Source: Meconema thalassinum (taxonomy: Eukaryota; Arthropoda; Insecta; Orthoptera; Tettigoniidae). Taken from it: DNA of 64,000 nucleotides. Below, in pieces: positions 45,242 to 56,272 of this stretch. The position numbers and the translations under genes are program-made. The notes beneath the pieces are model-generated. The model was not told the DNA's origin. It did no database searches and saw only the letters and a program-made list of their open reading frames with translations. Position 1 is the first letter of the stretch, and each line of letters opens with the position of its first letter. Location of the stretch: positions 1,391,732,223 through 1,391,796,222 of the forward strand of contig OX336388.2 of NCBI GenBank assembly GCA_946902985.2, read 5' to 3'.

Positions 45242-47659
45242 GTGCTATAGATAGATATTTTATTCAATTAATTCCAAAGAGCCATAGGCTCGTACAGAGG
45301 AATTGTACAGTAATATGTGTGTTTACACACCAAGGAAGAAAATTCTGAAGGTAACACAAATTGATGAATAAGGACATAGGCCTATTATAAGGTTGATACC
45401 ATATCTAAGATTGTTTAGACCAAGGTCCCTTAAAATGATAAGCACTTACGATTTTTAATCTTATACATAACTTAACTTATTTGATGTATTAAGATGCATC
45501 GAATTTTTCCCACAATACTTCCATAGTTTTCCTCTTAAATACCGACAAAGTTGGTGCACTTTTTACTTCATCAGGAAGTTTATTATATGACTGTGATGCA
45601 GAGAACTTGAAACTATTTCTACCATATTTAGAAGAGTGAATGATATATAAGGCTACGCCCTTCGCATGCCTAGTTCCATAAGAATGATTGTCTGAGTTCA
45701 AGATGTAGGGAGAGCTATAGAGTATTGTGTTGTGTTTAATCTTGTATATTAGCATAGCTGCTCGGAGTTCTGCACTTATGCTGAGGGGTAGAATTTTACT
45801 TTTGAAGTACAGATCTTTTACTGGAGTGCAGTAAGGAAGGTTAAATATGTTTCTAATAGCCCTATTCTGAATAGTCATTAAATCATTCAGTGTGGATTTC
45901 CTGCAGTGAGCCCAAATAACATTTAAATATTGGAGCTTGCTATGTACAAGTGAATAGTAGATTTGTTTTACAAGGTTTAGGGGAATAAGATACCGAAGTT
46001 TCCTTAGGATCCCTACTACAGGTGAGAGTTTCTTAGCAATTCGTTCAACGTGTTCAATCCAGGTCAGGTGTTTGTCGATGATTAGACCTAAATACTTTGC
46101 CTGATTAACCTCTTTTATTTCAATATTATTTATATATATTTTGTCATGTGTGATTTCTTTCATGCTTTGTTTTGAAATTACCATGTAATTGGTCTTCTGT
46201 AGGTTCATTGTTAATTTATTGGCCTGGAACCATTGTGAGAGAGTATTTATATCTTGTTGCACATTTTGTATGATTTCAATTATGTCTTTCCCAGTGTATC
46301 ATCTGCATACAATTTGATATGCCCTCTCAAATTACATTCCACAATATCATTTATATACATTAAGAATAATGTAGGTCCAAGTATAGAGCCTTGTGGAACG
46401 CCATGAGTTATATATTTTCCTGAACTTATGCATTTATTCAAAGCTACATGCTGCTTTCTTCCAATAAGGTAGCTTTGGAACCATTTTAGAGCTATACCTC
46501 GGACACCAGCATTTTCTAATTTTGACAACAGTATTTTATGATCTACAGTATCAAAGGCTTTTGTGAGATCAATAAATAACCCAACTGCAATATTATTTTT
46601 GTCAATAGTTTCTTGTAGCATTGTTATTAGGTCAATAGTTGCTGCCTCAGTACTAGATTTTTCCCTGAATCCATATTGCATATTATGAAAGAATGTATTC
46701 TTGTTCAGAAATGAAAGCAATCTTGTTTTTACCACTTCTTCCAGAATTTTTGAAACTACCGATAAAATAGAAACAGGTCTATAATTATTTGGATTTTTTT
46801 TGTCACCACCCTTAAATATAGGAACTACTTTGGCCACTTTTAAGTCATCTGGTATCATGCCAGTAACCAAGGACTCATTAATCATTTCAACCAAGATTTT
46901 AATAAATGATTGCATATTGTTTTTAATTAAATTTGTCTTGATCCTATCTAAGCCACAGCTCTTTTTATTCTTTAAATTTGTGATGATGGACTTGACCTCT
47001 GCTTCATCAGTTGGATATAAGTAGAGGGAATTTGACTGCTTGTGGTCCTTACTGAGGATTTCCTTCTGTTCAGGAATAGCTTTTGCTAGACTTCCAGCAA
47101 TGTTTGTGAAGAACAAGTTAAATGATTCACATAGCTCTTGATTGTCCGTGATAATTTTGTTGTCTATTTCAAGTGAAGTGCATGTCTCAACTGTTGGCTT
47201 TTTGTTGTGTATGATTTCTTTGATAGTCTCCCAAGTTTTATTGGAATTGTTTCCATATGTTCTGAATTTTTCTGAGTAGTAATTTGACTTTAGTCTTCTT
47301 TTTAAGTTTGTTACACTATTCCTGCATCTACAGTATTTTTGGTTCATATCATTATTATTGCTGACATTTGATATTTTATAACTTAATTCTGAATTGTTTA
47401 GTGACACGTGATCTATTAAGGTAGCTGCAGTGTCACAAAGTCGTGTAGCATATTTAGTGTTGCACTGTTTAAACCCATAGCATGCTATTAGATTTAGATA
47501 TTTCCTTCTTAATTGATCATCAGCTAGGATATCAATGTTGGTATCTCCGAGGAAGATGCATAATTTATTGTTTATCTGGCTAAGAAAACTTTCAAATGAA
47601 TTTAAGAAGGGTATGGCATTGCTTCTATTGTGATTTACTATGCCTTTAACCATCCCGAG
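45242..47659 (-). mobile_element. 5'-truncated CR1/Jockey-group LINE
   Basis: This interrupts the 164-bp repeat. The 3' end on the minus strand is TTAATTGAATAAAATATC followed by TATC repeats (plus strand ATAGATAGATATT at 45247-45259). The endonuclease is cut at its 5' side. I could not establish a TSD; about 40 bp of the repeat unit seem to be missing at the junction. Confidence 0.85.
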
Positions 47660-47668
47660 AGTGTGCAC
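45489..47668 (-). pseudogene. CR1/Jockey-group endonuclease (end) and reverse transcriptase
   Basis: 47668-46280 reads the last part of the endonuclease (LCIFLGDTNIDIL, then TLIDHVSLNN). The RT follows: KKSCGLDRIKTNLIK, NNYRPVSILSVVSKILEE, MQYGFREKSSTEAATIDL, GLFIDLTKAFDTVDH, GVPQGSILGPTLFLMYIND and LKLYADDT. Just after the YADD box a small deletion shifts the frame. The rest (45489-46262) continues with WFQANKLTMNLQKTNYMV, QAKYLGLIIDKHLTW and SYNKLPDEVKS. The clade (CR1, L2, Daphne or relative) is not resolved. One frameshift is the only obvious break. Confidence 0.88.
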
Positions 47669-47689
47669 AACAACTCACCAAAATTTGAT

Positions 47690-48122
47690 CGCAATCGGTT
47701 TCTGGTGTCCTCATGATGTGACCAAAAAAAGAAATCCGTTTCTTCCGAATAGTATCAGTGATGGGCTCAAGTTCTCTGTATACCACTTCATTTGGTACTA
47801 TCCGCCACTGTCCATCTTTCTGATATTTTTAATTTATTTTTCATGTAATGTTTTGATTTTGTTGTGATTGATAGACATTTTCTTTTATATGTAGACCATG
47901 TTAATTTTTGGGCTTTTATCATTTTATTAGTTCTTTCTTGCCATGCAGGTTTCTCATCCAAGTTGTAAGTTATAATTTCTCCTAAGTATTTAAATTGCTT
48001 CACTATTTTAACTTTCTTGTTATTTACTGTTATGTGATTGATTACAAGTGGATTTGCTACCATTATCTCTGTCTTTTCAAATGATATGTGCTATATTTTG
48101 TAGGCTTATTATTTGATTTCTG
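47690..48122 (-). pseudogene. LINE-Z, C-terminal (thumb) piece
   Basis: The minus strand reads NQIISLQNIAH just after the 48123-54396 element, then FEKTEIMVANPLV, VKIVKQFKYLGEIITYNLDE, a basic segment, and YQKDGQWRIVPNEVVYRELE ending RKKRISFFGHIMRTPE near 47690. There it meets the tandem repeat. It is the downstream part of the RT whose FADD box is at 54397-54567. Confidence 0.8.
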
Positions 48123-49259
48123 GGGCCTGTTTCATAAAGCTCTTACACTAATATTATTAGCAATAGAGCAATAATATTAACTAATATTATTAGTTTTCTG
48201 TTTCATAAATTTATTAGCTAATAATATTATTTATTAGTTTATGACTCCAAAATATTAGTGAAGGTTTCTAATAATATTAGCTGTTTCATAAACGGGGAAG
48301 AATATTAACATAGTCTAATATTATTAGCCTCATTTCCACAAGTGTGCTTAGTCTAATAATTTATATTATTGGTGAGAATAGGCCTCCCGTGAACTGAATT
48401 TTTATTTAGCCAAATAAGATTGTGTTACAGTAATTTGAGGAAATACATTTTAAACCTGTAGAATTGTAACTTTTGTGAAGAAACCTCACGTGAAATTGTT
48501 GATACACCGGTATTTTATAATATTATTGGCACAAATATTAATCTATTGTAAAAGGGAGTGTTTTACAGATATTGTAGTTCATAATACGGAACTCATTTTA
48601 TTTGAGGTTTTGTAGCTTCGACGGGCAATAGCTTAAATAAAGAATACAATAATGATCAACTAGATTAATAGACGCGACACCGCTCATAACCTTAAATTCC
48701 TTATAAACTTGCGAGTAAAGGCAATGTGCACAGCAGTAGCTCATGAAAGGCTTGCCCAGTTCTCGGACCTCTTGATTCACAGACCAACACGTAATTTAAT
48801 GTGGATTTAATGTGGAGGCTGGATTTAGACAGCTCCTTAACCCGGTCCATGAGTCAATCCTAATTGGCTACATGGATAATTCTTGCCAGGCGCGTCCACG
48901 TCACGGGGGTGGGCAACGGTACTGTAATATACCATGGAACTACAGTACCGGCTAAGTTCTGGTGAGGACCCAGTCCTATGGGGTATAACATAGGCCCCGT
49001 GCACAGGGTTACGTGCGAAGACCTCAACGGAATCTGCAGCGGAGAAGATGGACTTCGGAACGGTGGAGATTGCGGAAGAGGCAACCCAGTACTCAGGGAA
49101 TAGTATGAGTACAGCATCAATCGGCAGCGTCTGTTTCCCATGTTAGGAGCGGCTGCAAGGGCGTCTGTTCTCCATGTTAGGGGCGGCCTGAATAATAGCA
49201 GGCAGTAGCTTCATAAAATGCCTTTGGGAGTGGCGACCCCATCGTAATAATAGCCTAAA

Positions 49260-52238
49260 ATGGAAATGGCACTTCCAATGATTCGGAAAAGGTTAGGGCG
49301 TACCCTGCAGGCGACGCGCAGTTCCTTTGGTACTGGGGGAACTGTGAGAAATGGGCGACCAGTAACCGAAATGAAAGTGGGAATCATGAATGTCATGACC
49401 CTGACAGGCAAGGTGGAGGAGGTGGTAGACTTCATGGAGAGGGAGAAGGTTGGAATGATGGGGCTGAGTGAAGTGAAATGGAAAGGTAAAGGAAGGAAGA
49501 AATTGAGGAAAGGATATACATTATACTGGAGTGGTGGCCAAGAGGCAAAAAATGGCGTGGGACTGATAACCTCGAAACAACTGGAGGAGTATGTTGAAGT
49601 GGTCGAGTGTGTGAGTGACAGAATAATGAAAATTAGAATGAAGATGAAAAATGACGTGATGGACTTCATACAAGTGTATGCACCACAGACTGGAAACAGA
49701 GAAGAAGATATTGAAGTATTCCTGGTTGATGTAGAAAGAGTAATCTCAGATGTAGAAGTGGTGATCATGGGAGACATGAATGCACAAGTCGGAAATGAGA
49801 GACAAGGAAAGGAAGAAGTCGTTGGACCATATGGATATGGGAAAAAGAACCGGGAAGGAGATGAACTTGTAAACTTTTGTGAAAGGAATGGACTGATAGT
49901 GGGTAATTCATGGTTTCGGAAGAAAAACAGCAGGAAAATTACGAGATATGGGTGGGGTGATAGAAGAACAAAATCAGTAATTGACTACTTCCTGGTGGAA
50001 AGGACAAATCGCAGAAAGCTGATGGATGTGACAGCTTTACCAGGAGAAGCATTTGATGGGGACCATAGAGCTGTGGTGGCAAAATTTAGATGGGGAAAAT
50101 TGGAAAACCTAAAAGAGATCAGAGAAAGTAAAATAAAAGTATGGAAATTGAAAGACAAAGCTGTACAGGAAGATTTTCAGGAGAGATTGAAGCAACAAAT
50201 CCCAGTTACTGAATTGGAAAATGTAGAAGAGGAATGGTCCCACTTTAAAAAGGCATTTGCTGGTGCAGCAGAGAGTGCTTGTGGTAGGACGTCAACAAGA
50301 GTGAAAGAGAAGGAGACACCGTGGTGGAATGAGGAAGTGAGGAAAGCAGTGAAAGAAAAGAAGTCTGCATGGAAAGAATGGAACCGAGATCAAACAGAAG
50401 AAAGCAAAAGGAAGTATCACGACAGCAAACGGAGGTGTAAGAAAGTGGTAGGAGAAGAAAAGAAGAAAAGTTGGGAAGAATTTACACGAAGAATGGAAAC
50501 AGATGTAAGTGGCAGTAAAAGGATGCTGTATGGGCTTCTAAGAAGTAAGAGGAAAGAAAGAGTTAATACAAAGCTGGTGAAAAAGGAAGATGGAGAGTTG
50601 TTAACACACCCGGAAGAGATAAAGGGACGATGGAAGGAGTATTTCGATAAGCTATTGAATGTGAGCAATTGTACTGGTGAGATCGAAGTGACACAGCCTG
50701 ACGACTCTATAACAGAAGATGATATAACAATGCTGGAGGTGGAATTACCAGTACAGAAAATGAAGATGGGAAAAGCAACAGGGGTGGATGAAATCAGTGT
50801 AGAAATGATAAAGGCTGCTGGACCTGTTGGTATGCAATGGCTGTATCGACTGCTAAAGTGTGTGTGGAAACGGAAATGTGCACCAGAAGACTGGGAGAAA
50901 GGGCTAATTATACCAGTGTTTAAGAAAGGGGACAAAAAAGTGTGTGATAACTATAGAGGGATCACCCTCATATCACAGATAGTAAAAATACTGGAAAGGA
51001 TATTAGAAAGAAGAATGAGAAGAAAGGTGGAAGGAGAGTTGCAAGAGGAACAGTATGGCTTCAGGAGTGGAAGATCCACAGTGGACCCAATCTTTAGCTC
51101 GAGGCAGGTGATGGAAAAGAACTGGGAATATGGAGAGGATTTGATCATGACTTTCATAGATCTAGAAAAGGCATATGATAGTGTCCCCAGAGAGAAGGTA
51201 TGGGAAACCATGGTTAAGAAGAGACTGGGAAGAGAAATGTTGGAAATGGTGCAAGCAATGTACAACAACTGTGTTAGCAGGGTACTGACCCCAGTTGGAA
51301 AGACAGATTGGTTTAGGAACAAGACTGGACTAAGACAGGGGAGTGTGCTGTCACCTCTCTTGTTCATAATGGTGATGGATGAAATAGTAAAGGAAACAAA
51401 GGAAGCATATGGACATAAAGAAATGAAGCTACTATTATTTGCAGACGATATTGTGGTCTGGGGAAAGAACACCGAAGAAGTGCAAAAACAACTAGATGCA
51501 CTGAACGAAAATATTCAGAAGTATGGCCTGAAAATCAGTATAGAAAAAAGCAAGACCATGGTGATGACAAGAGGGGAAAGACAAGGAAAGGGCACTGTGA
51601 AAATTGGAAGTCAGAGTTTGGAAATTGTGGACACGTTCAAATACCTAGGAAGTGAATTGATGCAAACTGGTAGGTTGGACATGGAGATTGGCAGGAGGGT
51701 ACAGCAGAGCAATGCATTCTATCAAAGTGTAAGAAAACTTGTTTGGGATAAGGAAGTACCAAGGAAAAGCAAGGAGGTGATGTATAAAATGTACTATGTA
51801 CCCATATTAACTTATGCAGCTGAGACTTGGACCCTGACGAGCAGGCAAGAGAGTAGAATCCAAGCCAGTGAAATGAAATTCCTAAGAAGTATGATAGGGA
51901 AGACAAGGAAAGACAGAGTGAGGAATGAAGATGTTAGGAAGGAAGTTGGGATGGGAAAACTAAATGAGAGAATTGAGAAGAATAAACTAAGGTGGTTTGG
52001 ACATGTAAAGAGGATGGAGGAAAATAGAATACCAAGACAGATGCTGGAGGCCAAGTGCAAGGGTAAGAGAGCAAGGGGAAGACCTAGAACAAGGTGGATC
52101 GATTCAGTGAAGAACAGCGTGAGAAAAAGAAATCTGGACTGGGACAAGATCGTGGAAGAAGAATTGTGGAAGGAAAGAGGAAAGTGGAGAAGTGCCATAA
52201 ATACCCCGACCCGGCAGGAGCTGGATAAGGGGAAATGA
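49260..52238 (+). CDS. RTE-D endonuclease/reverse transcriptase, intact 992 aa
   Basis: Start ATG 49260, stop TGA 52236. The N-terminal AP endonuclease has GLSEVKWKGKGRKK (catalytic Glu, ~70), DFIQVYAPQTG, VVIMGDMNAQVGNE (~170) and GDHRAVVAKF (~260). A linker with ETPWWNEEVRKAVKEKK follows. The RT has GKATGVDEISVEMIKAAG, EEQYGFRSGRSTVDPIF, MTFIDLEKAYDS, GLRQGSVLSPLLFIMVMDEI, LLLFADDIVVWG (FADD, ~725) and FKYLGSEL. The C-terminus is KLRWFGHVKRMEENRIPRQM and a basic GRPRTRW tail. It would nick target DNA and prime cDNA synthesis from the element RNA. There are no stops, frameshifts or missing motifs, so it is the best candidate for a recently active element here. Confidence 0.93.
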   Translation: MEMALPMIRKRLGRTLQATRSSFGTGGTVRNGRPVTEMKVGIMNVMTLTGKVEEVVDFMEREKVGMMGLSEVKWKGKGRKKLRKGYTLYWSGGQEAKNGVGLITSKQLEEYVEVVECVSDRIMKIRMKMKNDVMDFIQVYAPQTGNREEDIEVFLVDVERVISDVEVVIMGDMNAQVGNERQGKEEVVGPYGYGKKNREGDELVNFCERNGLIVGNSWFRKKNSRKITRYGWGDRRTKSVIDYFLVERTNRRKLMDVTALPGEAFDGDHRAVVAKFRWGKLENLKEIRESKIKVWKLKDKAVQEDFQERLKQQIPVTELENVEEEWSHFKKAFAGAAESACGRTSTRVKEKETPWWNEEVRKAVKEKKSAWKEWNRDQTEESKRKYHDSKRRCKKVVGEEKKKSWEEFTRRMETDVSGSKRMLYGLLRSKRKERVNTKLVKKEDGELLTHPEEIKGRWKEYFDKLLNVSNCTGEIEVTQPDDSITEDDITMLEVELPVQKMKMGKATGVDEISVEMIKAAGPVGMQWLYRLLKCVWKRKCAPEDWEKGLIIPVFKKGDKKVCDNYRGITLISQIVKILERILERRMRRKVEGELQEEQYGFRSGRSTVDPIFSSRQVMEKNWEYGEDLIMTFIDLEKAYDSVPREKVWETMVKKRLGREMLEMVQAMYNNCVSRVLTPVGKTDWFRNKTGLRQGSVLSPLLFIMVMDEIVKETKEAYGHKEMKLLLFADDIVVWGKNTEEVQKQLDALNENIQKYGLKISIEKSKTMVMTRGERQGKGTVKIGSQSLEIVDTFKYLGSELMQTGRLDMEIGRRVQQSNAFYQSVRKLVWDKEVPRKSKEVMYKMYYVPILTYAAETWTLTSRQESRIQASEMKFLRSMIGKTRKDRVRNEDVRKEVGMGKLNERIEKNKLRWFGHVKRMEENRIPRQMLEAKCKGKRARGRPRTRWIDSVKNSVRKRNLDWDKIVEEELWKERGKWRSAINTPTRQELDKGK

Positions 52239-52263
52239 TGGTGATGATGATGATGATGATGAT
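52235..52263 (+). repeat. GAT simple repeat at the RTE-D 3' end
   Basis: GATGATGGTGATGATGATGAT and further units start just before the stop codon and form the 3' terminus, as in RTE-B, -C and -E (there as CAT on the plus strand). Confidence 0.95.
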
Positions 52264-52336
52264 CTGTTAAAATGAGTCATATTGATATGATAAATATTGT
52301 GTAAATCGATAACCCGGTAGCAAAAACATCTACTCC

Positions 52337-52412
52337 GACCGGGATTCGAACCAGAGATCTCTGGATTCTCAGACAAACCTGCTATTACCACGGCTATTTC
52401 GACCACGCAAAT
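52337..52412 (-). repeat. tRNA-like segment, first copy
   Basis: The minus strand has GCGTGGTCGAAATAGCCGTG and a B-box-like TCTGGTTCGAATCCCGGTCG. A second copy is at 53818-53896 with GGTCCCGGGTTCGCATCCCG. Both lie in a longer repeated block of the 48123-54396 element. The anticodon arm does not fold convincingly, so I take them for SINE or tRNA relics, not genes. Confidence 0.6.
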
Positions 52413-52419
52413 AATGTTC

Positions 52420-52848
52420 ACAAGATTGTGCCTCATTTTGACGTAGGTTACCAATAAATAATACAGCATTACAGAATTAAGCTCCATTAATATTTTGCCT
52501 TTTTCGATAATGTTCCTGCGTGCAATTGAGTTTTAAATAGGCCTACTTGCCAGTAAATGCAATGTGTATAGCAGTAGTTCATGTAGGCTTGCACAAACAT
52601 TAATCTATTGTAAAAGGGAGTGTTTTACAGATATTGTAGTTTATAATACGGAATTCATTTTCTCGTTTTATAAGCTTCCACCAGCAGTAGCCTAAATAAA
52701 GGATACGATATGGATTAACTACTATATTAATAGACGTGATACCGCTCATAAAGATTAACTGGAGGGTTTTCCAAAATATTAATGGAGCTTAATTCTGTAA
52801 TGCTGTATTATTTATTGGTAACCTACGTCAAAATGAGGCACAATCTTG
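52420..52848. repeat. inverted repeat with ~75-bp arms
   Basis: The arm 52420-52493 (GTTCACAAGATTGTGCCTCA onward to CTCCATTAATATTTTG) is the reverse complement of 52775-52848, with a spacer of about 280 bp. It sits between repeated blocks of the GGGCC-ended element and looks like a rearrangement or a partial inverted copy. Confidence 0.8.
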
Positions 52849-52869
52849 TGAACATAGCAGGTCACTCAG

Positions 52870-53640
52870 TGTAATACGGCTCCACGCTACACGTCTCACA
52901 GGCCAGAACAGGTAAGCCGCTTAATGCACATCATTCGGCAACAGTTCCCTCTCCCACACATACATACTAATATTAGATCTTTGGCTCATTACAGCAACCA
53001 GGCAGGAGGATTTCAACTCAGTTAAACCCGAAAGTTACATTCAAGACGTCACCCAGTAAGTTACCGTTTAGCCCATTCAACTCTATCTATTCTTCTTCTC
53101 AGACGCACTTTTCAGTTTATTTAAATTTCGTATCTTTACAGTTTACTCCACAATAAACACCCCACGGCAGGATCGCCTTACCAAGCTAACACCAACAATC
53201 CGTATGACGCAGCTGTTAAAGCAACTTAACCAAAGGCCATGTGTAGCCCATCAATACATCACCTGCAAGCATAAGCCAGAGGGAGATGACTGAGCTTCTT
53301 ACTGACCTACTGCTTATCAGCGTTAAATTAAGCCTTCATAGCAAGGCCATTCAGAACTGAATATAGTAAAAATGGGAATAAGAAGTTCCAAATGTTTTAA
53401 TGTGCTATCCAAGTTTTTTAACATTACGTTTTTAGTTGTATGCTCTATAATGAATTGTCTATTGTGCATGTGTTTTAAAATTATGCAAATGTCTTAGATA
53501 AGTTACAATGTTGATAAATGTATAAGGCTGAAGAAGAACAAATATTGTTCGAAACATGTCCCTAGTATGAGAAAGAAACATTAAATTTATAGTGTGAAAG
53601 GTATTGATTGGGCGGAAACTTTTTTACTCACTATTTCGAT
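52870..53640. other. unassigned insert in the GGGCC-ended element
   Basis: The repeated block is interrupted between about 52760 and 53636 (CCGCTCATAA occurs on both sides). The insert ends with GGCTGAAGAAGAACAAATAT and GTTCGAAACATGT, a phrase I associate with 3' parts of dispersed insect repeats. There is no coding sequence, and I cannot name the element. Confidence 0.4.
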
Positions 53641-53817
53641 ACCGCTCATAACCTTAAATTCCTTATAAATAGGTCAACTTGCCAGTCAAGGCAATGTGCC
53701 CAGTTCCCGGACCTCTTGATTCACAGACCAACACGTAATTTCATGTGGATTCTGTTAAAATGCGTAATATTGATATTGTAAATATAGTTTAAATCGATAA
53801 TCTGGTAGCAAAAATTG

Positions 53818-53896
53818 CTACCCCGACCGGGATGCGAACCCGGGACCTCTATATTCACGGATGAACGCGTTATCCACGCAGCTATTTCAACCACTC
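53818..53896 (-). repeat. tRNA-like segment, second copy
   Basis: The second copy of the block at 52337-52412, reading CCGGGTTCGCATCCCGGTCG on the minus strand. It is embedded in the uninterrupted sister of the RTE-D target region (53700-53960). Confidence 0.6.
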
Positions 53897-54396
53897 AATT
53901 GTGTAGCACAAGATGGGTACTTATTTTCACGTAGACTCTACCAATAATACTGTATTACGGAAGGAAGCTCTATTAATATTTTGCCTGTTTCGATAATGTT
54001 CCTGTGTGGAATAGAGTTTTAAATGCCTTATGAATAGGCCTACTTCACACTAAAGGGAATATGTAGAGCAGCAGATCGTGAAGGCGTGCTCAGTTCCCGT
54101 ATAAACATATGGATAGATATTATATTAATAACTGCATTACCACAATGTGGGTTAATATCTCATTAGCCATTGTGCAGAAACATAATACCGGTATTGCCGA
54201 ATAGTTATATTGTTTCATATTTAAGTATAATATCACTTAAATGCTGATACGATGACTGAGCCCACTAATAATATGAGTAGACAATTTATCAGTCCTCATG
54301 ATTCTTTATGAAACAGAATTTGGCTAACTAATAAAAATTGTTATGAGTACTAATATTATTAGCTAATATTATCAGTGAGTTTTATGAAACCGGCCC

Positions 54397-54567
54397 CTGG
54401 CTTCTTGAATATTATTAGCCAGTAACGCTAAGTCATCTGCGAATCCCAAGCAATTTAAGTCTATTTGATCTTTCTTGGTTCCAATTCTTATGCTCCTAGG
54501 ATTTTCCCCTGTACCATTCCCTCATTACATATTCCAAAGCACAATTGAAAAGTAGAGGCGATCAACT
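54397..54567 (-). pseudogene. LINE-Z, catalytic-box piece
   Basis: The minus strand reads SPLLFNCALEYVMREW, a stop, then DLNCLGFADDLALLANNIQE with the FADD active site. It lies between the solo-LTR-like insertion (54568 onward) and the GGGCC-ended element (to 54396). Upstream residues (KTGLRQGDSL) are at 60717-60970 and downstream ones at 47690-48122. Confidence 0.85.
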
Positions 54568-56019
54568 TGTAACGTGTTTTTCGAGGGGTTTTTATGCAAC
54601 TGGCTAAGTCAGTAGGAAGCCATTCTATATTTATTTACGCGGCAAATTGTTCAGCCAAGAGAATTTTTCATGTTAATTTATTATTATTATTAATTTATTA
54701 TAATTATTATTAAGATATTTTCGGAGCATTTTATAAAAATTATAAGCATACAGATAGGTTTTCTATGTCTTAGAAAACGCTATCAAGCAAATTATTACGA
54801 ACGACGATATCATAGAAAATTATCTGATTCCGGAATTTTACGGAGTTTTGTCAGTTAGGGTATTTGAGAGAGATGAGTCACAGGGAATTCAAATACAAGC
54901 TTAATCTTGTCAGGAAGTATTACGCAAGGCTGGGTCGCATCGTCAAGAAAAGGCGAATATATGGGACGGAAATCAACTTCTTCATTCGCGCGCCGTGTGT
55001 AATGAACCAGACGAGGGGAAGTAGCGGCGTGCTCAGCCAATCAGTGGGGACCACGCAAGCTACAAGTCGGTACCATGGTGGGGGAGCCAACGTGTGCATA
55101 TATCGTTCGGCGCGGCGTGGAACGAGAACAATCGGTATAGAATTTAACGAGTACGGTTGTACGCGGGAATCGCTCCGATGTTCCGTGGATTGGAGGACTA
55201 ACTTTTGTAAAACTTAACCAGTGCGGTTGTACGAGTGTTTGGGTCCGAGGTACGGACCATAGAATTATCTAATCTACCAGAATCTCATCAAACATCGACG
55301 AAGATGACGACATCCAGGAGACTGTGGGAAGCTCACAGCATCATCCAGTACGAGGGAAAGGCTTCGGGCATTTCCAGTGGTAAGCGCTAATGACGCAGAA
55401 ATACGCAATCTCTCATTTCTCTTGGTTTTATATTTCATATTTCAGTAACTTCATAGCTTGGGAATAAGAGTAAAATCAATAATTTATCAGACTCCGTTTT
55501 CACGTAATTTTCTATCGGTAATATTAAAATCGCAACGCTCCAATTTAAATTTTAAACTTATTATTATTATTAATTTTGCTATACTTGTTTTATATAATAA
55601 ATTCATTTCTTTTACAATGCATACCTGCCAACTTTTGAAAAGGGCTATCAGTAAAACTCACGCGCGACAAAAAATTTAACGATTTTCGACATACCCCGGC
55701 TTGACGAAAATAATAATACTTCTGGGCTACAAAATACAATAATTCATGCTTTAAACAGGATATTTCAATGAAATCATATCTACTTACATGATTTGTAGAT
55801 GAACATAACAATCAAGAAGAAATCCATGTTAATCAGCAGCAGGCGTGGTGAATATTGGTTTGGAGCATACATAACAGGACTTCCTTGATAAATTAAGCCG
55901 ATATACGATATTTGAAAAAGGTTTTACACAATAAAACTTGTTTAACGTAACACAGGCAAGAAATAATATAATACACACTGCAAATCACATGCTAGTTCGA
56001 CTTTAAAGTCATGGTTGTG

Positions 56020-56191
56020 GCCTTTTTAGCTTCCAGCAAAAAGTCTTGAGAAAATGCTTTGTCATAACAGGGACCAGAACTCCTGGTCTTCAAAATAGAA
56101 ATAGACTCCAGAGATTCATTGGACATGGATGACCTGAACTGTGTTCTATTTTTCTTCACAAGGCTGAAAACACGTTCACATTCTGCATTGC
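56020..56191 (-). pseudogene. hAT-1b transposase, C-terminal hATC piece
   Basis: The minus strand continues the dimerisation domain after hAT-2: AECERVFSLVKKNRTQFRSS, then a Ser/Leu-rich helix, then FSQDFLLEAKKATTMT. Together with 57790-59731 it would complete the protein. The insertion point is within the conserved PHSNAECER box. Confidence 0.85.
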
Positions 56192-56250
56192 TATGGGCAT
56201 GCCTGCCAACCTCTCAAAATGAAAAATCGGGAGATCGACGAAGCGGCGAT

Positions 56251-56272
56251 GGGGGGGGGGGGGGGGGGGGGG
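56251..56272 (+). repeat. 22-base G run
   Basis: An uninterrupted run of 22 G, close to the left end of hAT-2. It may be length-variable or an assembly weak point, and could form a G-quadruplex. Confidence 0.95.

Larger units (their letters stand above)
41797..47700 (+). repeat. 164-bp tandem repeat array, split by a hAT and a LINE
   Basis: The array starts with TACTAGCTGTACCCGGCATG near 41797. Units are marked by GTAAAATGGATTTACTAA at about 41922, 42084, 42249 and 42413 (spacing 162-165 bp), and again at 44764, 44929 and 45093. Each carries CACAACAACTCACCAAAGTT and GGTATATGAACGCATACGGG. hAT-1a lies inside the fourth unit and a CR1/Jockey-group LINE inside the eighth; a last partial unit is at about 47660-47697. 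Removing the insertions leaves roughly 1.3 kb. Confidence 0.85.
48812..52264 (+). mobile_element. RTE-D: apparently full-length RTE retrotransposon
   Basis: A 5' UTR of about 450 bp, an intact 992-codon ORF and a 3' end that is a GAT/ATG simple repeat (52235-52263). The sister sequence at 53700-53755 shows the uninterrupted target (CACGTAATTTCATGTGGATTCTGTTAAAAT), so the insertion point lies between GTGGATT at about 48804 and CTGTTAAAATG at about 52265. At the 5' junction an 11-bp phrase TTTAATGTGGA is repeated in tandem. The target duplication is short or masked. Confidence 0.85.
48123..54396. mobile_element. element with GGGCC inverted ends inside LINE-Z
   Basis: GGGCCTGTTTCATAAAGCTC at 48123 and the complement of GGGCCGGTTTCATAAAACTC ending at 54396 form the ends, with a 3-bp duplication CTG (48120-48122 and 54397-54399). 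Removing it joins LINE-Z from NIQEAR to NQIISLQ in frame. GGG-type ends and a 3-bp TSD recall PIF/Harbinger, but no transposase is seen and CTG is not the usual target, so the class is tentative. Its own sequence is about 2.8 kb. It is rich in AATATTATTAG near both ends and carries internal repeats, and it holds RTE-D. Confidence 0.75.

Noticed and set aside
50417..52198. Minus-strand frames of 89-188 codons
   Set aside because: Antisense shadows of the intact RTE-D ORF.
54864..55217. 117-codon plus-strand frame as a gene
   Set aside because: No family resemblance and it lies in a solo-LTR-like insertion; kept only as part of that feature.
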